Shown: one piece after another, positions 1 through 6,946 of the stretch
Layout: each line of letters opens with the position of its first letter
How positions within the stretch are numbered: the first letter of the stretch is position 1
Source of the DNA: an uncultured Johnsonella sp.
Lineage (GTDB): Bacteria > Bacillota > Clostridia > Lachnospirales > Lachnospiraceae
Length of the DNA stretch: 10,187 nucleotides
NCBI GenBank assembly: GCA_900766185.1
Contig: CAAFUL010000033.1
Coordinates: forward strand, 1 to 10,187
Direction of reading: 5' to 3'
Program-made: the position numbers and the translations under genes
The notes under the pieces: generated by a model
The model's database searches: none
Told to the model about the DNA's origin: nothing
What the model saw: only the letters and a program-made list of their open reading frames with translations

Positions 1-12
1 CGGCACCTTAGG

Positions 13-173
13 CACATAAACCGTTAAACTATCTTGCCAAAGGACAATCCAAGACCGCCGGCACTTGCTTTATCAAGCCGTCAGGCGAAGATAAAGCTCA
101 GTACCGCTGCGAGGTTTTAGTTAAGAGAGCGTGTCCAAGGCAAGATATGTTTATAACGGTTTATGTGATAGAC
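13..173. repeat. Long imperfect palindrome (element A) at the 3' side of the DUF819 gene
   Basis: The left arm (13-46) and right arm (132-167) are inverted copies. The outer parts CACATAAACCGTT and AACGGTTTATGTG pair perfectly, and the CTATCTTGCC / GGCAAGATA parts pair with a 2-3 base slip. Inside is a second hairpin, GCTTTATC (69-76) with GATAAAGC (90-97), around a GC-richer loop. The right end continues into a 15-bp sequence (159-173) that recurs exactly at 3182-3196 beside element B. The DUF819 stop codon lies only 7 bases beyond it. No uridine run follows either arm, so a simple Rho-independent terminator is unlikely. It could be a non-autonomous mobile palindrome, a structured RNA, or an mRNA-end stabiliser. 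The palindrome is directly visible; its function is unknown. Confidence 0.7.
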
Positions 174-179
174 TAACTA

Positions 180-1421
180 CTATAATCCCAATACATTACC
201 GACAATTATTCCTGCGTATGTACCCAGTACATATCCCAGTGTACCTACAAGTACTACCGGACCTACAAGATCGGTCCAGCCCTTAGATACAGCCATAGCT
301 GCTGCTGTAGTAGGACCTCCTATATTGGCATTGGAGGCAAGTATTATCTCTTCCAGATTAAACCTAAGTATTTTTCCAAGCACAAAGCTTACCAACATAT
401 TAATAAGTACGACCACTGCCGCAAAAGCGAGTAACAGCGGAGAATTCTTTACTATCTCCACCACTGAAGCCGGCACACCTATTACAAAGAAAAAGATATA
501 TATAAAGAATGTACCTATCTCATTGGAGCCTTTTATTTCATTACAGAACTTCGGAGCCGCTGTTGCAAGTATCATACTTATAGTAGTTATCCAAAGATAC
601 TTATTGGTCAAAAATGTATGTGCTATACTTTGCAGCGGACCTGCAGTTTCTGAATCGGGTACCAATAAATTGAACAAATCACTGACTATGGTTGAAGCTG
701 CAAATACCACAAAAGTGGTGCTTACAGCCAAGGCTATATCCTTTAAGGACATTTCCTTTCTTGCCCAAAAGCCTGCCACTCCGCTGCCTTTATCATCCTT
801 TGAGCTCATAGACTCAACCTTATCAAGATAAGGATGCTTGAAATTTTTTCTAAAGAATCCTATTGACGGTATGGCTATAAGTACGAAGAAATAAAGTACC
901 ATAAGCAAATTATCAGCTACAGTTGCAGCTGCCATCATATTGTTTGATACCTTAAATGCCGCACCAAGTGCTGCAAAATTCACTGTTCCGCCTATATAAG
1001 TACCGGTAAATACTCCGGCAAGGGCTGCAAGTTCAGGTATATACTTAGAAAATATGCTATATCCTATAATAGCTCCAAATGCTGTTCCAATAGAGCCTAT
1101 TAAGAAAATTAACAAAAGTCTTCCTGCCTCTTTACCTATCTTCCTCATATCGCATTGCAAAAGAAGTAACGGTATTGCAAGCGGAACCACATATCCCCAT
1201 ACTGCATCCCATACTCCGCAGTCCATAGGTATAATTCCGAAGTTTGAAAGTATAATAGCCAAAACAAGTGCTATAATAGCTCCGGTTACCTTTGCAGCCC
1301 AATCATACTTTTGCTCAAGTACAATAGCAACGGTAGCTCCCACTACACAGACTGTCCACAGCATAAGTGTATTGTCGGCTGATATGAACGGATTACTGAC
1401 ATCAAATAAATTTCCCCACAT
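180..1421 (-). CDS. DUF819 family multi-pass membrane protein
   Basis: The 413-residue product is strongly hydrophobic, with about ten predicted membrane segments and one long polar loop at about residues 190-227. It resembles the DUF819 (YjcL-like) family, whose substrate I do not know; a transport role is an inference. The two halves carry similar glycine-rich motifs: YIGGTVNFAALGAAFKVS at about 142-159 and ANIGGPTTAAAMAVSKGW at about 365-382. This fits a duplicated, inverted-repeat transporter fold in which such broken helices form the substrate site. The length is normal for the family. The ATG start follows an AAGGAGGT site (1428-1435) at good spacing. The gene appears to be transcribed alone: the upstream lipoprotein gene ends about 230 bases before it and a candidate promoter lies between. 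Element A begins just after its stop codon. Confidence 0.85.
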   Translation of the reverse strand: MWGNLFDVSNPFISADNTLMLWTVCVVGATVAIVLEQKYDWAAKVTGAIIALVLAIILSNFGIIPMDCGVWDAVWGYVVPLAIPLLLLQCDMRKIGKEAGRLLLIFLIGSIGTAFGAIIGYSIFSKYIPELAALAGVFTGTYIGGTVNFAALGAAFKVSNNMMAAATVADNLLMVLYFFVLIAIPSIGFFRKNFKHPYLDKVESMSSKDDKGSGVAGFWARKEMSLKDIALAVSTTFVVFAASTIVSDLFNLLVPDSETAGPLQSIAHTFLTNKYLWITTISMILATAAPKFCNEIKGSNEIGTFFIYIFFFVIGVPASVVEIVKNSPLLLAFAAVVVLINMLVSFVLGKILRFNLEEIILASNANIGGPTTAAAMAVSKGWTDLVGPVVLVGTLGYVLGTYAGIIVGNVLGL

Positions 1422-1445
1422 AAAAATACCTCCTTATAAAAATTA

Positions 1446-1482
1446 TAAAATACATCTCCTCTTATGCGTTTTATGTATTTTA
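1446..1482. repeat. 10-bp inverted repeat in the DUF819 leader/promoter
   Basis: TAAAATACAT (1446-1455) and ATGTATTTTA (1473-1482) are perfect inverted copies 17 bases apart. The outer arm coincides with the predicted -10 box, and the inner arm lies just upstream of the ribosome site. As DNA it could be a split operator; as RNA only a transcript starting further upstream would contain the full hairpin. A second dyad, TTGTAT-5-ATACAA, is at 1514-1530, about 30 bases further upstream. Confidence 0.5.
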
Positions 1483-1505
1483 CCATATTTTCAAGTGCAT
1501 TAAAA
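1477..1505 (-). promoter_or_regulatory. Candidate extended -10 promoter for the DUF819 gene
   Basis: Read on the minus strand, TGGTAAAAT (1477-1485) matches an extended -10 element. The hexamer 17 bases upstream (TTTTAA, 1500-1505) is a poor -35, which an extended -10 can tolerate. Transcription would start near 1470 and give a leader of about 50 bases. This is a prediction from sequence only. Confidence 0.4.
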
Positions 1506-1650
1506 GAGCTTATTTGTATATTTAATACAAGGGATATGTGCTTACCTCAAGTAAAACTTCAATTATAAAGTAATTCCTTTATATTAACACCGAATATTTC
1601 ATTAACATTTACTTTACTACCGATATTCCGGCAAAATCTTGGCTTATTTT

Positions 1651-2598
1651 TTAGTTGGAAGACTGTATACCGTGTAATAAACCGTCCAAGGGCATCATTT
1701 CAATTTCATCTATCCTCTCATTGGACACTCGTGATACTATGGTATATTCTGTTTCCTTTCCGTTCTCATCTCTTATTGACTCCATCATAGAAAATACTGT
1801 GCCACTAGGTCCGAATACATATACCTTTGTGCTGTCTTTATTAAATACTTTGAGCACTCTTTGATTTTCTCTATACATTTCAATTTCTCTAAGTTTAGAG
1901 GCATCACTGATTATTCCCAGTCTGACCGGATCCGTATCAAGATTATCAGCCTCTTTTTCATTAATTGTTATAACATGTTTATCTACTCCGCCGTCATTGA
2001 GTTTTACTTCTACTCCGGACTCAATTGCCGCATATACAAAACTTAAATAATTTATATACTTAAGGTAACTTGATACAGCTGTGTAACCATAGTCGTTCTC
2101 CTCTTCTACCTTAGTCCAGCTGGCGCTATAATCCGTACTTATATAAATATCATCCTCCAGCGCCAGTATGCGGGTATTATCATCCGGATTGCCTATAGGA
2201 TGGAAATAATAATAATCCACTCCCTCATGCCTTTCTCTTATTACATCGGCACTCCAACTGTCAGCCCCCCTACCGTAAGTTATATTTAAGGCAACCTTAT
2301 CCTGAACCAAAAAATCATTGATCTCATCTGATATTTGCTGCTTCAATTCACTATAGTCAGAGGAGGCTTTTTCAGTGGACTTAATTTCTTTTTCTGTGCT
2401 TTCTTCTTCATCTTCATCTATATCACTTTCTTCAATATCATCTTTCTTCTTTTTATCTTTTTTCTTTTTATTCTTTTTCTTGGACTTCTTTTCACTGCTT
2501 TGCTCAGTTTCTTTTTTGTTAAAAAAACCACAAGCACTGACTACCGCACAGCTCATAAGTATACACATTAATAAAATATAAATCCTATTTTTAAACAT
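1651..2598 (-). CDS. Predicted lipoprotein of unknown function with a charged low-complexity linker
   Basis: The 315-residue product begins with a type II signal sequence: basic start MFKNR, hydrophobic residues 6-20, and lipobox V-S-A-C with the lipidated cysteine at position 23. It should therefore be anchored on the outer face of the membrane. Residues about 28-80 are low complexity, first lysine-rich (about 37-52) and then glutamate/aspartate/serine-rich (about 53-80). This probably forms a flexible spacer through the cell wall. The remaining 230 or so residues look like a globular beta-rich domain with many Tyr, Asp and Val; I do not recognise a family. A LolA/LppX-like lipoprotein fold is conceivable, but I see no diagnostic motif. 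The ATG start is preceded by GGAGGG at good spacing. No convincing terminator follows the stop codon. It appears monocistronic. Confidence 0.8.
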   Translation of the reverse strand: MFKNRIYILLMCILMSCAVVSACGFFNKKETEQSSEKKSKKKNKKKKDKKKKDDIEESDIDEDEEESTEKEIKSTEKASSDYSELKQQISDEINDFLVQDKVALNITYGRGADSWSADVIRERHEGVDYYYFHPIGNPDDNTRILALEDDIYISTDYSASWTKVEEENDYGYTAVSSYLKYINYLSFVYAAIESGVEVKLNDGGVDKHVITINEKEADNLDTDPVRLGIISDASKLREIEMYRENQRVLKVFNKDSTKVYVFGPSGTVFSMMESIRDENGKETEYTIVSRVSNERIDEIEMMPLDGLLHGIQSSN

Positions 2599-2975
2599 AA
2601 TAAACCCTCCTCAAATAATATTTGACTATAAAGTACTTTATTTTTTGAAAAAAGTATATTACCCAATAGATAATCTTTTTAAACTATTTGACTTTTCTTT
2701 TATGGTATTCAATAGATAATGTTATTGTGCACAAAAAGTTATGTGAAAAACAGATTAAAATAGGGAGTGTTTCTGTAATCACCACCCCGCAATACATAGC
2801 TGTATAAGAGGTTGGAGTAGATATAGGGCTATTATTTATGTTGCTAATGGGAGGCGGAGGGGATGTGTTGCAGCGAATTTATTCTAATCTTAAAAACAGT
2901 TGTTCGTATAGGGATGAACAATTATAAAAATATCTACACAGCACTAATCTTTTGTAACAGTAGTTTGGCGGGAGA
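2599..2975. other. Gene-poor stretch upstream of the lipoprotein gene
   Basis: I see no convincing gene. The lipoprotein promoter should lie here, but no hexamer pair is clearly best. Visible structure: a perfect 14-bp palindrome ATAAAGTACTTTAT (2628-2641) about 30 bases before the lipoprotein start; an 11-bp direct repeat CAATAGATAAT at 2664-2674 and 2710-2720; and a 10-bp palindrome TTGTGCACAA at 2725-2734. The plus strand has a purine-rich GGGAGGCGGAGGGG tract (2849-2862) before an ATG. The reading frame that follows (2863-3063) runs into the arm of element B and resembles nothing I know. Confidence 0.5.
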
Positions 2976-3173
2976 TAAAAAAACTCCGTATAATTCAATC
3001 TTTTTAGCGGTTAACCCTTTTGATAAAGCGGGATACAAATTCCACAGGCGAGGATGTCCCTAGTGCAGCTCGCCCGCTTTTGGCGAGCACACGAGTTTTG
3101 CAGTCTGTGTGAATTTGTCGAAGCTTTGAGAAAGGGTTGCGAGTATGATTGAATTATACGGAGTTTTTTATAA
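2976..3173. repeat. Long palindrome (element B) with a perfect 23-bp terminal stem; possible bidirectional terminator or MITE-like element
   Basis: Outer arms 2978-3000 and 3147-3169 are perfect inverted copies over 23 bp (core CTCCGTATAATTCAATC). Pairing continues inward with small slips: AACCCTTTTGATAAAGC with GCTTTGAGAAAGGGTT, and ACAAATTCCACAG with CTGTGTGAATTTGT. The centre holds a GC-rich hairpin, CTCGCC (3069-3074) with GGCGAG (3082-3087). A run of six or seven T follows the stem on each strand, so it could end transcription in both directions, including that of the sucrose operon arriving from the right. A possible TA lies at the left edge, but I see no clean target-site duplication. 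The sequence 3182-3196 just beyond it repeats the end of element A and contains the hydrolase stop codon. Confidence 0.8.
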
Positions 3174-3183
3174 GCATAATTGT

Positions 3184-4551
3184 TTATGTGATAGACGCCC
3201 CATTTACAGCAGTATAGTTTTCCTTTAGCAGTGCAATGCTAAGAGCTGCATTACCCTTAAAATTTATTTCTATATTCTTTGACTTCGGATAGTATCTGCT
3301 TGTCATGGTATACATTCCCGAGTTTACAAAAATTTCTACACAAGATTTATCCATCAATATTCTAAGCTCCTTGATGTCTTCACAATAAAGCTTTCTTTCA
3401 CCTCTTCCATAAGCACCCTCTTTATGTACTAACTTAAGTACTTTATCTTTGTAAACTAAATCAAGTTCTCCTGAAAAGTTTAGGCTAAATTCAGAATTTA
3501 ATTTACTTAGTCTAAGATCAAAGGCATAGGTTTCCAAATTGATTTCTATACTTTTATTTACGATATAATCAAGCGGCTTTTCAAATATGCCCTCAAGCTC
3601 CTTTATCGGATTAATTATAAGTTTATCATCCTTTAGGCTAAGCTCTCTAAAGCAGGTCATGGCATGCTGCCATCCGTCTTCTATAGTAGGAGCGGTATAC
3701 TCGGCGTCCGGCATACCCATCCATGCAAGCATATATCTTTTACCATCCTTTTCAAAGGTTTGGCAGGCATAAAAATCAAAGCCGAAGTCCAGATCACTGT
3801 ACTCGGATAGGGTATACTCAGAGCGGAAGTCTCCGTCAAGAATAAAATATCCGTTGGTATACACATTTTGAGCTTCAAATTCTTTTCTTTCTATACCCTG
3901 AGGAGATAAAAGCAATACCCACTTGCCGTCAAGTAAAAAGAGGTCGGGGCATTCCCACATATAACCGAAGTCATAGTCGGTTTTTATGCTGTTTATGTAG
4001 TTCCAGTTATATAAATCTGTCGACTCATACACCAATACCTGCCCCTTGTCATCCTTGCTTCTTGCACCAAGTACCATATAAAACTTGCCGTCATAGGCAA
4101 ATACTTTCGGATCCCTTACATGACAGCTCATATCGGCAGGATAGTCTTTGTTATAAAGTACTACCTGCCTGCTTTCTGCACTCATACCGTCTTCACTTAC
4201 CACAAGTACGGTATTGTGCTGCCTTCCCTCATATATATAGTCATAATCTCCTGCTTCTTTTACATTTCCCGTGTAGTAAATATACAACTTATCTTCATGA
4301 ACCAAAGCAGAACCTGAGTACACACCGCTTTTATCAAAATCCTTATCAGGACTTAAGAAGATATCCAAGCTTTCCCAATTAAGTAAATCCTTTGAGCGAA
4401 AATGCCCCCAATACTTAAGTCCTCCTACAGCTTCCTTGCTGTATTGATAATATACATGATAATATCCCTTAAAAAAACATAATCCGTTGGGATCGTTCAT
4501 CCATCCCTGCTCAGGGTAAAGATGATATAAAAGTTTATAATTATTTCTCAT
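3184..4551 (-). CDS. scrB: GH32 sucrose-6-phosphate hydrolase (beta-fructofuranosidase)
   Basis: This cytoplasmic enzyme is expected to split sucrose 6-phosphate, delivered by the PTS permease next door, into glucose 6-phosphate and fructose. All three glycoside hydrolase family 32 acidic residues are visible, numbered from the chosen start: nucleophile Asp20 in WMNDPNG, the transition-state Asp147 in RDPKVF, and the acid/base Glu200 in WECPDLF. A YSGSA motif lies near residues 78-82. A five-bladed propeller plus a C-terminal beta-sandwich fits the 455-residue length, and there is no signal peptide. I chose the ATG at 4551: its spacing from GAGG (4561-4564) is 9 bases, whereas a GTG two codons upstream (4557) leaves only 3. 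The start overlaps the permease gene by 11 bases, implying translational coupling. The last residues (S-I-T) and stop codon lie in a sequence shared with element A. The family is certain; the sucrose phosphate substrate is inferred from the neighbour. Confidence 0.93.
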   Translation of the reverse strand: MRNNYKLLYHLYPEQGWMNDPNGLCFFKGYYHVYYQYSKEAVGGLKYWGHFRSKDLLNWESLDIFLSPDKDFDKSGVYSGSALVHEDKLYIYYTGNVKEAGDYDYIYEGRQHNTVLVVSEDGMSAESRQVVLYNKDYPADMSCHVRDPKVFAYDGKFYMVLGARSKDDKGQVLVYESTDLYNWNYINSIKTDYDFGYMWECPDLFLLDGKWVLLLSPQGIERKEFEAQNVYTNGYFILDGDFRSEYTLSEYSDLDFGFDFYACQTFEKDGKRYMLAWMGMPDAEYTAPTIEDGWQHAMTCFRELSLKDDKLIINPIKELEGIFEKPLDYIVNKSIEINLETYAFDLRLSKLNSEFSLNFSGELDLVYKDKVLKLVHKEGAYGRGERKLYCEDIKELRILMDKSCVEIFVNSGMYTMTSRYYPKSKNIEINFKGNAALSIALLKENYTAVNGASIT

Positions 4552-6487
4552 TAGCACTTACCTCAAATATTTGATTGTCGAGGTCTACTTTAGTATTTGC
4601 CTTAGTTTTTATGTCTATATTTTTAAATTCAAATGTATTGGTAACGATAACCGGTGTAACTATAGGATAACCCTCTTTTTTTATAGCTTCTATATCAAAC
4701 TTAAGCAGCTTGTCACCCTTCTTAACCTTATCACCGACCTTTACAAAGGCTTCATAGTGCTTGCCTTCAAGGGTTACGGTATTGATACCCACATGCACTA
4801 TCATTTCCGCACCGTTAGCCAGTCTAAAAGCAACTGCATGCCCCATAAGAGTAACTATTTCGGCATCATCCGGAGCATATACCACGCCTTCTGAAGGAAC
4901 TATGGCTACACCCTTTCCCAATATGCCGGCAATAAATGTAGGATCATTGGTCTCTTCCATATCCACAACTTCTCCTTTTAGAGGAGAGCTTATAATAGGA
5001 CTTGCAGGCTTTAGATCTTCTGCTTTTTCGCTGTCAACTTTTAATTCTTCGCTCTTTTTAGGCTGTACCTCACTTTTAGCCGCCGCTTCCTGTAAGCCTG
5101 CATCTATCAGCGTACTTGGTGTTATAAGCCATGACACCACAAAGGCTACTGCTGATGAAAGTATAAAAAGTACTATATAGTGTAGCGGATAGTCAAGGAA
5201 AAGAAGTATTCCGAAAATTCCGGTAACTCCGGTACCGGTAGCTCCTATATGTGTTAAAGAAGCATACATAGCACCTGCCGCACCACCTATACAACCTGCT
5301 ATAAACGGTCTGAAAAATCTTAAGTTCACGCCGAAAATAGCCGGCTCGGTAATACCTAAAAATGCTGAAAGGGAAGAGGGAAGTCCAAGACTTTTTATCT
5401 TAGGATCTCTAGCCTTTAATCCAACTGCAAGACAGGCTGCACCCTGTGCTATATTACAAGCTGAGGCAAGGGGAAGCCAATAAGTAACTCCGAACTTTCC
5501 TATCTGACCTAAATCTATAGTTGTATACATATGATGTATACCCATGACTACAGTCGGAGCATAGAAAATACCCATTACAAAAGAACCTATACCGAAAGGC
5601 AGCCCTATCAAGTACTGAACCCCGTCAAGTATACCGTTTTCAAGTTTAACAAAGACCGGTCCTATAATACTGAGCGCAAGATAACCTGCTACGAATACGG
5701 ATACTAAAGGAGTTACAAAAAGATCAAACATGGCAGGCACTACCTTATGCAGTCTTTTTTCTATCTCACTCATTACCCACACGGATATAATTATAGGGAT
5801 AACATGACCTTGGTAACCTACCATTTCTATAGAATATAAGCCGAAGAATACCGGCTGCATAGCCTTAACACCCTCACTTGCCACAGTCCAGGCATTTTGA
5901 AGATTAGGATGTATCATAATCATACCCATAACCGCTCCAAGGAAGGGATTACCTCCAAATACCTTGGCAGCTGAAAAACCTATAAGTATAGGTAAGAATA
6001 CATAGGCTGTATTGGAAAATAGATTAGCGAATACATATAAAGAACTTGAGGTATCTATATTTAAAAAGTTATTATTGACCATAAAATCCAGCGAGTTCAT
6101 AATACCCATAAGGAAACCGCTCGCCACTATGGCAGGTATAATAGGCACAAATATATCTCCCAGAGTCTTGATCATATATTGGAATATATTTCCCTGCTTT
6201 GCCGCCTGCTTTTTTAATTCCTCAGTACTGCTCGCACCTATATTACCAAGCTTTATAAACTCCTCATACACCTTGTTAACCTCACCGGTTCCAAAGATAA
6301 TCTGCAGCTGCCCCTGCGCTTCGAACACACCCTTAACACCGTCAATGTTTTCAAGGGTCTTCTTATCCACCTTAGAGTTATCGGCTATAACAAGTCTAAG
6401 TCTGGTTGCACAATGTGCTGCACTGACTATATTGTCAGCCTCACCTATAGCGTGTAACACTTCTTTTGCAGACTTTTGATAATCCAT
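4541..6487 (-). CDS. scrA: Sucrose-type PTS permease, EIIBCA fusion
   Basis: This 648-residue membrane protein takes up a sugar, probably sucrose, and phosphorylates it using phospho-HPr. Domain order is visible. EIIB is at about 1-85, with the phosphorylated Cys26 in AAHCATRLRLV. EIIC is at about 100-460, with many membrane segments and the GITEPAIFGV motif near 378. A charged linker rich in Lys, Glu and Ser spans about 468-500. A glucose-type EIIA is at about 505-640, with active His565 in IVHVGINTVTLEG. Carrying its own EIIA, it needs only the general proteins EI and HPr, which are not in the window. The ATG start has AAGGAGGT at good spacing. The overlapping GH32 gene supports sucrose over trehalose or beta-glucosides, whose permeases share this architecture. 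No regulator such as ScrR is adjacent within the window. Confidence 0.92.
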   Translation of the reverse strand: MDYQKSAKEVLHAIGEADNIVSAAHCATRLRLVIADNSKVDKKTLENIDGVKGVFEAQGQLQIIFGTGEVNKVYEEFIKLGNIGASSTEELKKQAAKQGNIFQYMIKTLGDIFVPIIPAIVASGFLMGIMNSLDFMVNNNFLNIDTSSSLYVFANLFSNTAYVFLPILIGFSAAKVFGGNPFLGAVMGMIMIHPNLQNAWTVASEGVKAMQPVFFGLYSIEMVGYQGHVIPIIISVWVMSEIEKRLHKVVPAMFDLFVTPLVSVFVAGYLALSIIGPVFVKLENGILDGVQYLIGLPFGIGSFVMGIFYAPTVVMGIHHMYTTIDLGQIGKFGVTYWLPLASACNIAQGAACLAVGLKARDPKIKSLGLPSSLSAFLGITEPAIFGVNLRFFRPFIAGCIGGAAGAMYASLTHIGATGTGVTGIFGILLFLDYPLHYIVLFILSSAVAFVVSWLITPSTLIDAGLQEAAAKSEVQPKKSEELKVDSEKAEDLKPASPIISSPLKGEVVDMEETNDPTFIAGILGKGVAIVPSEGVVYAPDDAEIVTLMGHAVAFRLANGAEMIVHVGINTVTLEGKHYEAFVKVGDKVKKGDKLLKFDIEAIKKEGYPIVTPVIVTNTFEFKNIDIKTKANTKVDLDNQIFEVSANEK

Positions 6488-6525
6488 ACAGTTACCTCCT
6501 TAAAATTTTCCAAATTGATAAGCTC

Positions 6526-6554
6526 ATTGTAAGATATATTATAATTTATGTAAA
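6526..6554 (-). promoter_or_regulatory. Promoter of the sucrose operon
   Basis: Minus strand: -35 TTTACA (6549-6554), 17-base spacer, -10 TACAAT (6526-6531). This is a good housekeeping-type promoter. Transcription would start near 6519, giving a leader of about 32 bases with the ribosome site at its end. An overlapping TATAAT (6538-6543) lacks a good -35. Confidence 0.65.
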
Positions 6555-6558
6555 CATA
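6547..6558. promoter_or_regulatory. Candidate operator over the -35 box of the sucrose operon
   Basis: TATGT-AA-ACATA is a 12-bp dyad with five paired bases on each side, placed over the -35 hexamer, where a bound repressor would block polymerase. LacI-family sugar regulators and CcpA bind related TGTAAA..TTTACA-type dyads, but this one lacks the central CG typical of those sites. The role is an inference. Confidence 0.3.
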
Positions 6559-6612
6559 TAATAAGTTCCAAATATATGCGAATTCCAATCTGTTTAATAT
6601 GGTAAAAAACAC

Positions 6613-6656
6613 AAAAAACTCTGATCTACGGAATATTTCCATAAATCAGAGTTTTT
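6613..6656 (-). terminator. Rho-independent terminator of rpsF-ssb-rpsR
   Basis: AAAAACTCTGAT (6613-6624) pairs with ATCAGAGTTTTT (6645-6656), and the loop contains a small GGAA/TTCC stem. On the minus strand the stem is followed by a T run. It begins immediately after the rpsR stop codon and separates this operon from the sucrose operon. The symmetrical A/T flanks could also let it work on the plus strand. Confidence 0.85.
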
Positions 6657-6657
6657 A

Positions 6658-6927
6658 TTATTCGTATAAGTATGGGAGAAGCGCTACATGTCTTGCTCTC
6701 TTGATAGCAACTGTTATATCTCTTTGATGCTTAGCACAACTGCCTGTGATACGCCTTGGTAATATCTTACCTCTCTCAGATATATACTTCTTTAATGTAG
6801 CTACATCCTTATAATCTATAGCCTTGTTCTCATCTCCACAATATGTGCATACTTTTTTTCTTCTGCGTAAGCCGCCCGGTCTTCTACTCTTAAGACCCTC
6901 TGACTTATCTGTCTTCTTAAATGCCAT
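6658..6927 (-). CDS. rpsR: 30S ribosomal protein S18 (zinc-type)
   Basis: This 89-residue basic protein binds the 16S rRNA platform together with S6. The S18 signature is clear, including the region around KVCTYCGDE, the ILPRRITGSCAKHQR stretch, and the C-terminal IKRARHVALLPY. Cys27, Cys30, Cys64 and His67 are present, which marks the zinc-binding (C+) paralogue; low-zinc bacteria often also carry a C-minus copy elsewhere. Length is normal apart from a slightly long basic N-terminus (SEGLKSRRPGGLRRRKK). The ATG follows AAAGGGGA. It is the last gene of the operon, 19 bases after ssb, with a terminator directly behind it. Confidence 0.97.
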   Translation of the reverse strand: MAFKKTDKSEGLKSRRPGGLRRRKKVCTYCGDENKAIDYKDVATLKKYISERGKILPRRITGSCAKHQRDITVAIKRARHVALLPYLYE

Positions 6928-6946
6928 TATAGTCCCCTTTCATCTA

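Noticed and set aside
13..167. Integron attC site
   Set aside because: A GTTAAAC core fits one consensus box, but its partner is interrupted by two bases, there is no second cassette, and no integrase gene is present.
325..831. 168-codon plus-strand frame opposite the DUF819 gene
   Set aside because: It is a shadow of a clearly real membrane-protein gene, and its Ser/Thr/Ile-rich translation is typical of an antisense frame.
1610..1650. Terminator after the lipoprotein gene
   Set aside because: Only a 3-bp CCG/CGG stem is visible, with no T run after it on the minus strand.
2700..2860. Short minus-strand frame beginning MYCGVVITETLP
   Set aside because: It has no similarity to anything I know, it is under 40 codons, and it would end inside the presumed lipoprotein promoter region.
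2863..3063. 66-codon plus-strand reading frame after a purine-rich GGAGG tract
   Set aside because: Its second half is the left arm of element B, the protein matches nothing I recognise, and its composition looks random. The purine tract abuts the ATG without proper spacing.
2976..3173. Retron or group II intron RNA
   Set aside because: No reverse transcriptase gene is nearby, and the fold is one long hairpin rather than the required multi-stem layout.
4552..4557. GTG at 4557 as start of the GH32 gene
   Set aside because: Only 3 bases separate it from the GAGG ribosome site; the ATG two codons later has normal spacing.
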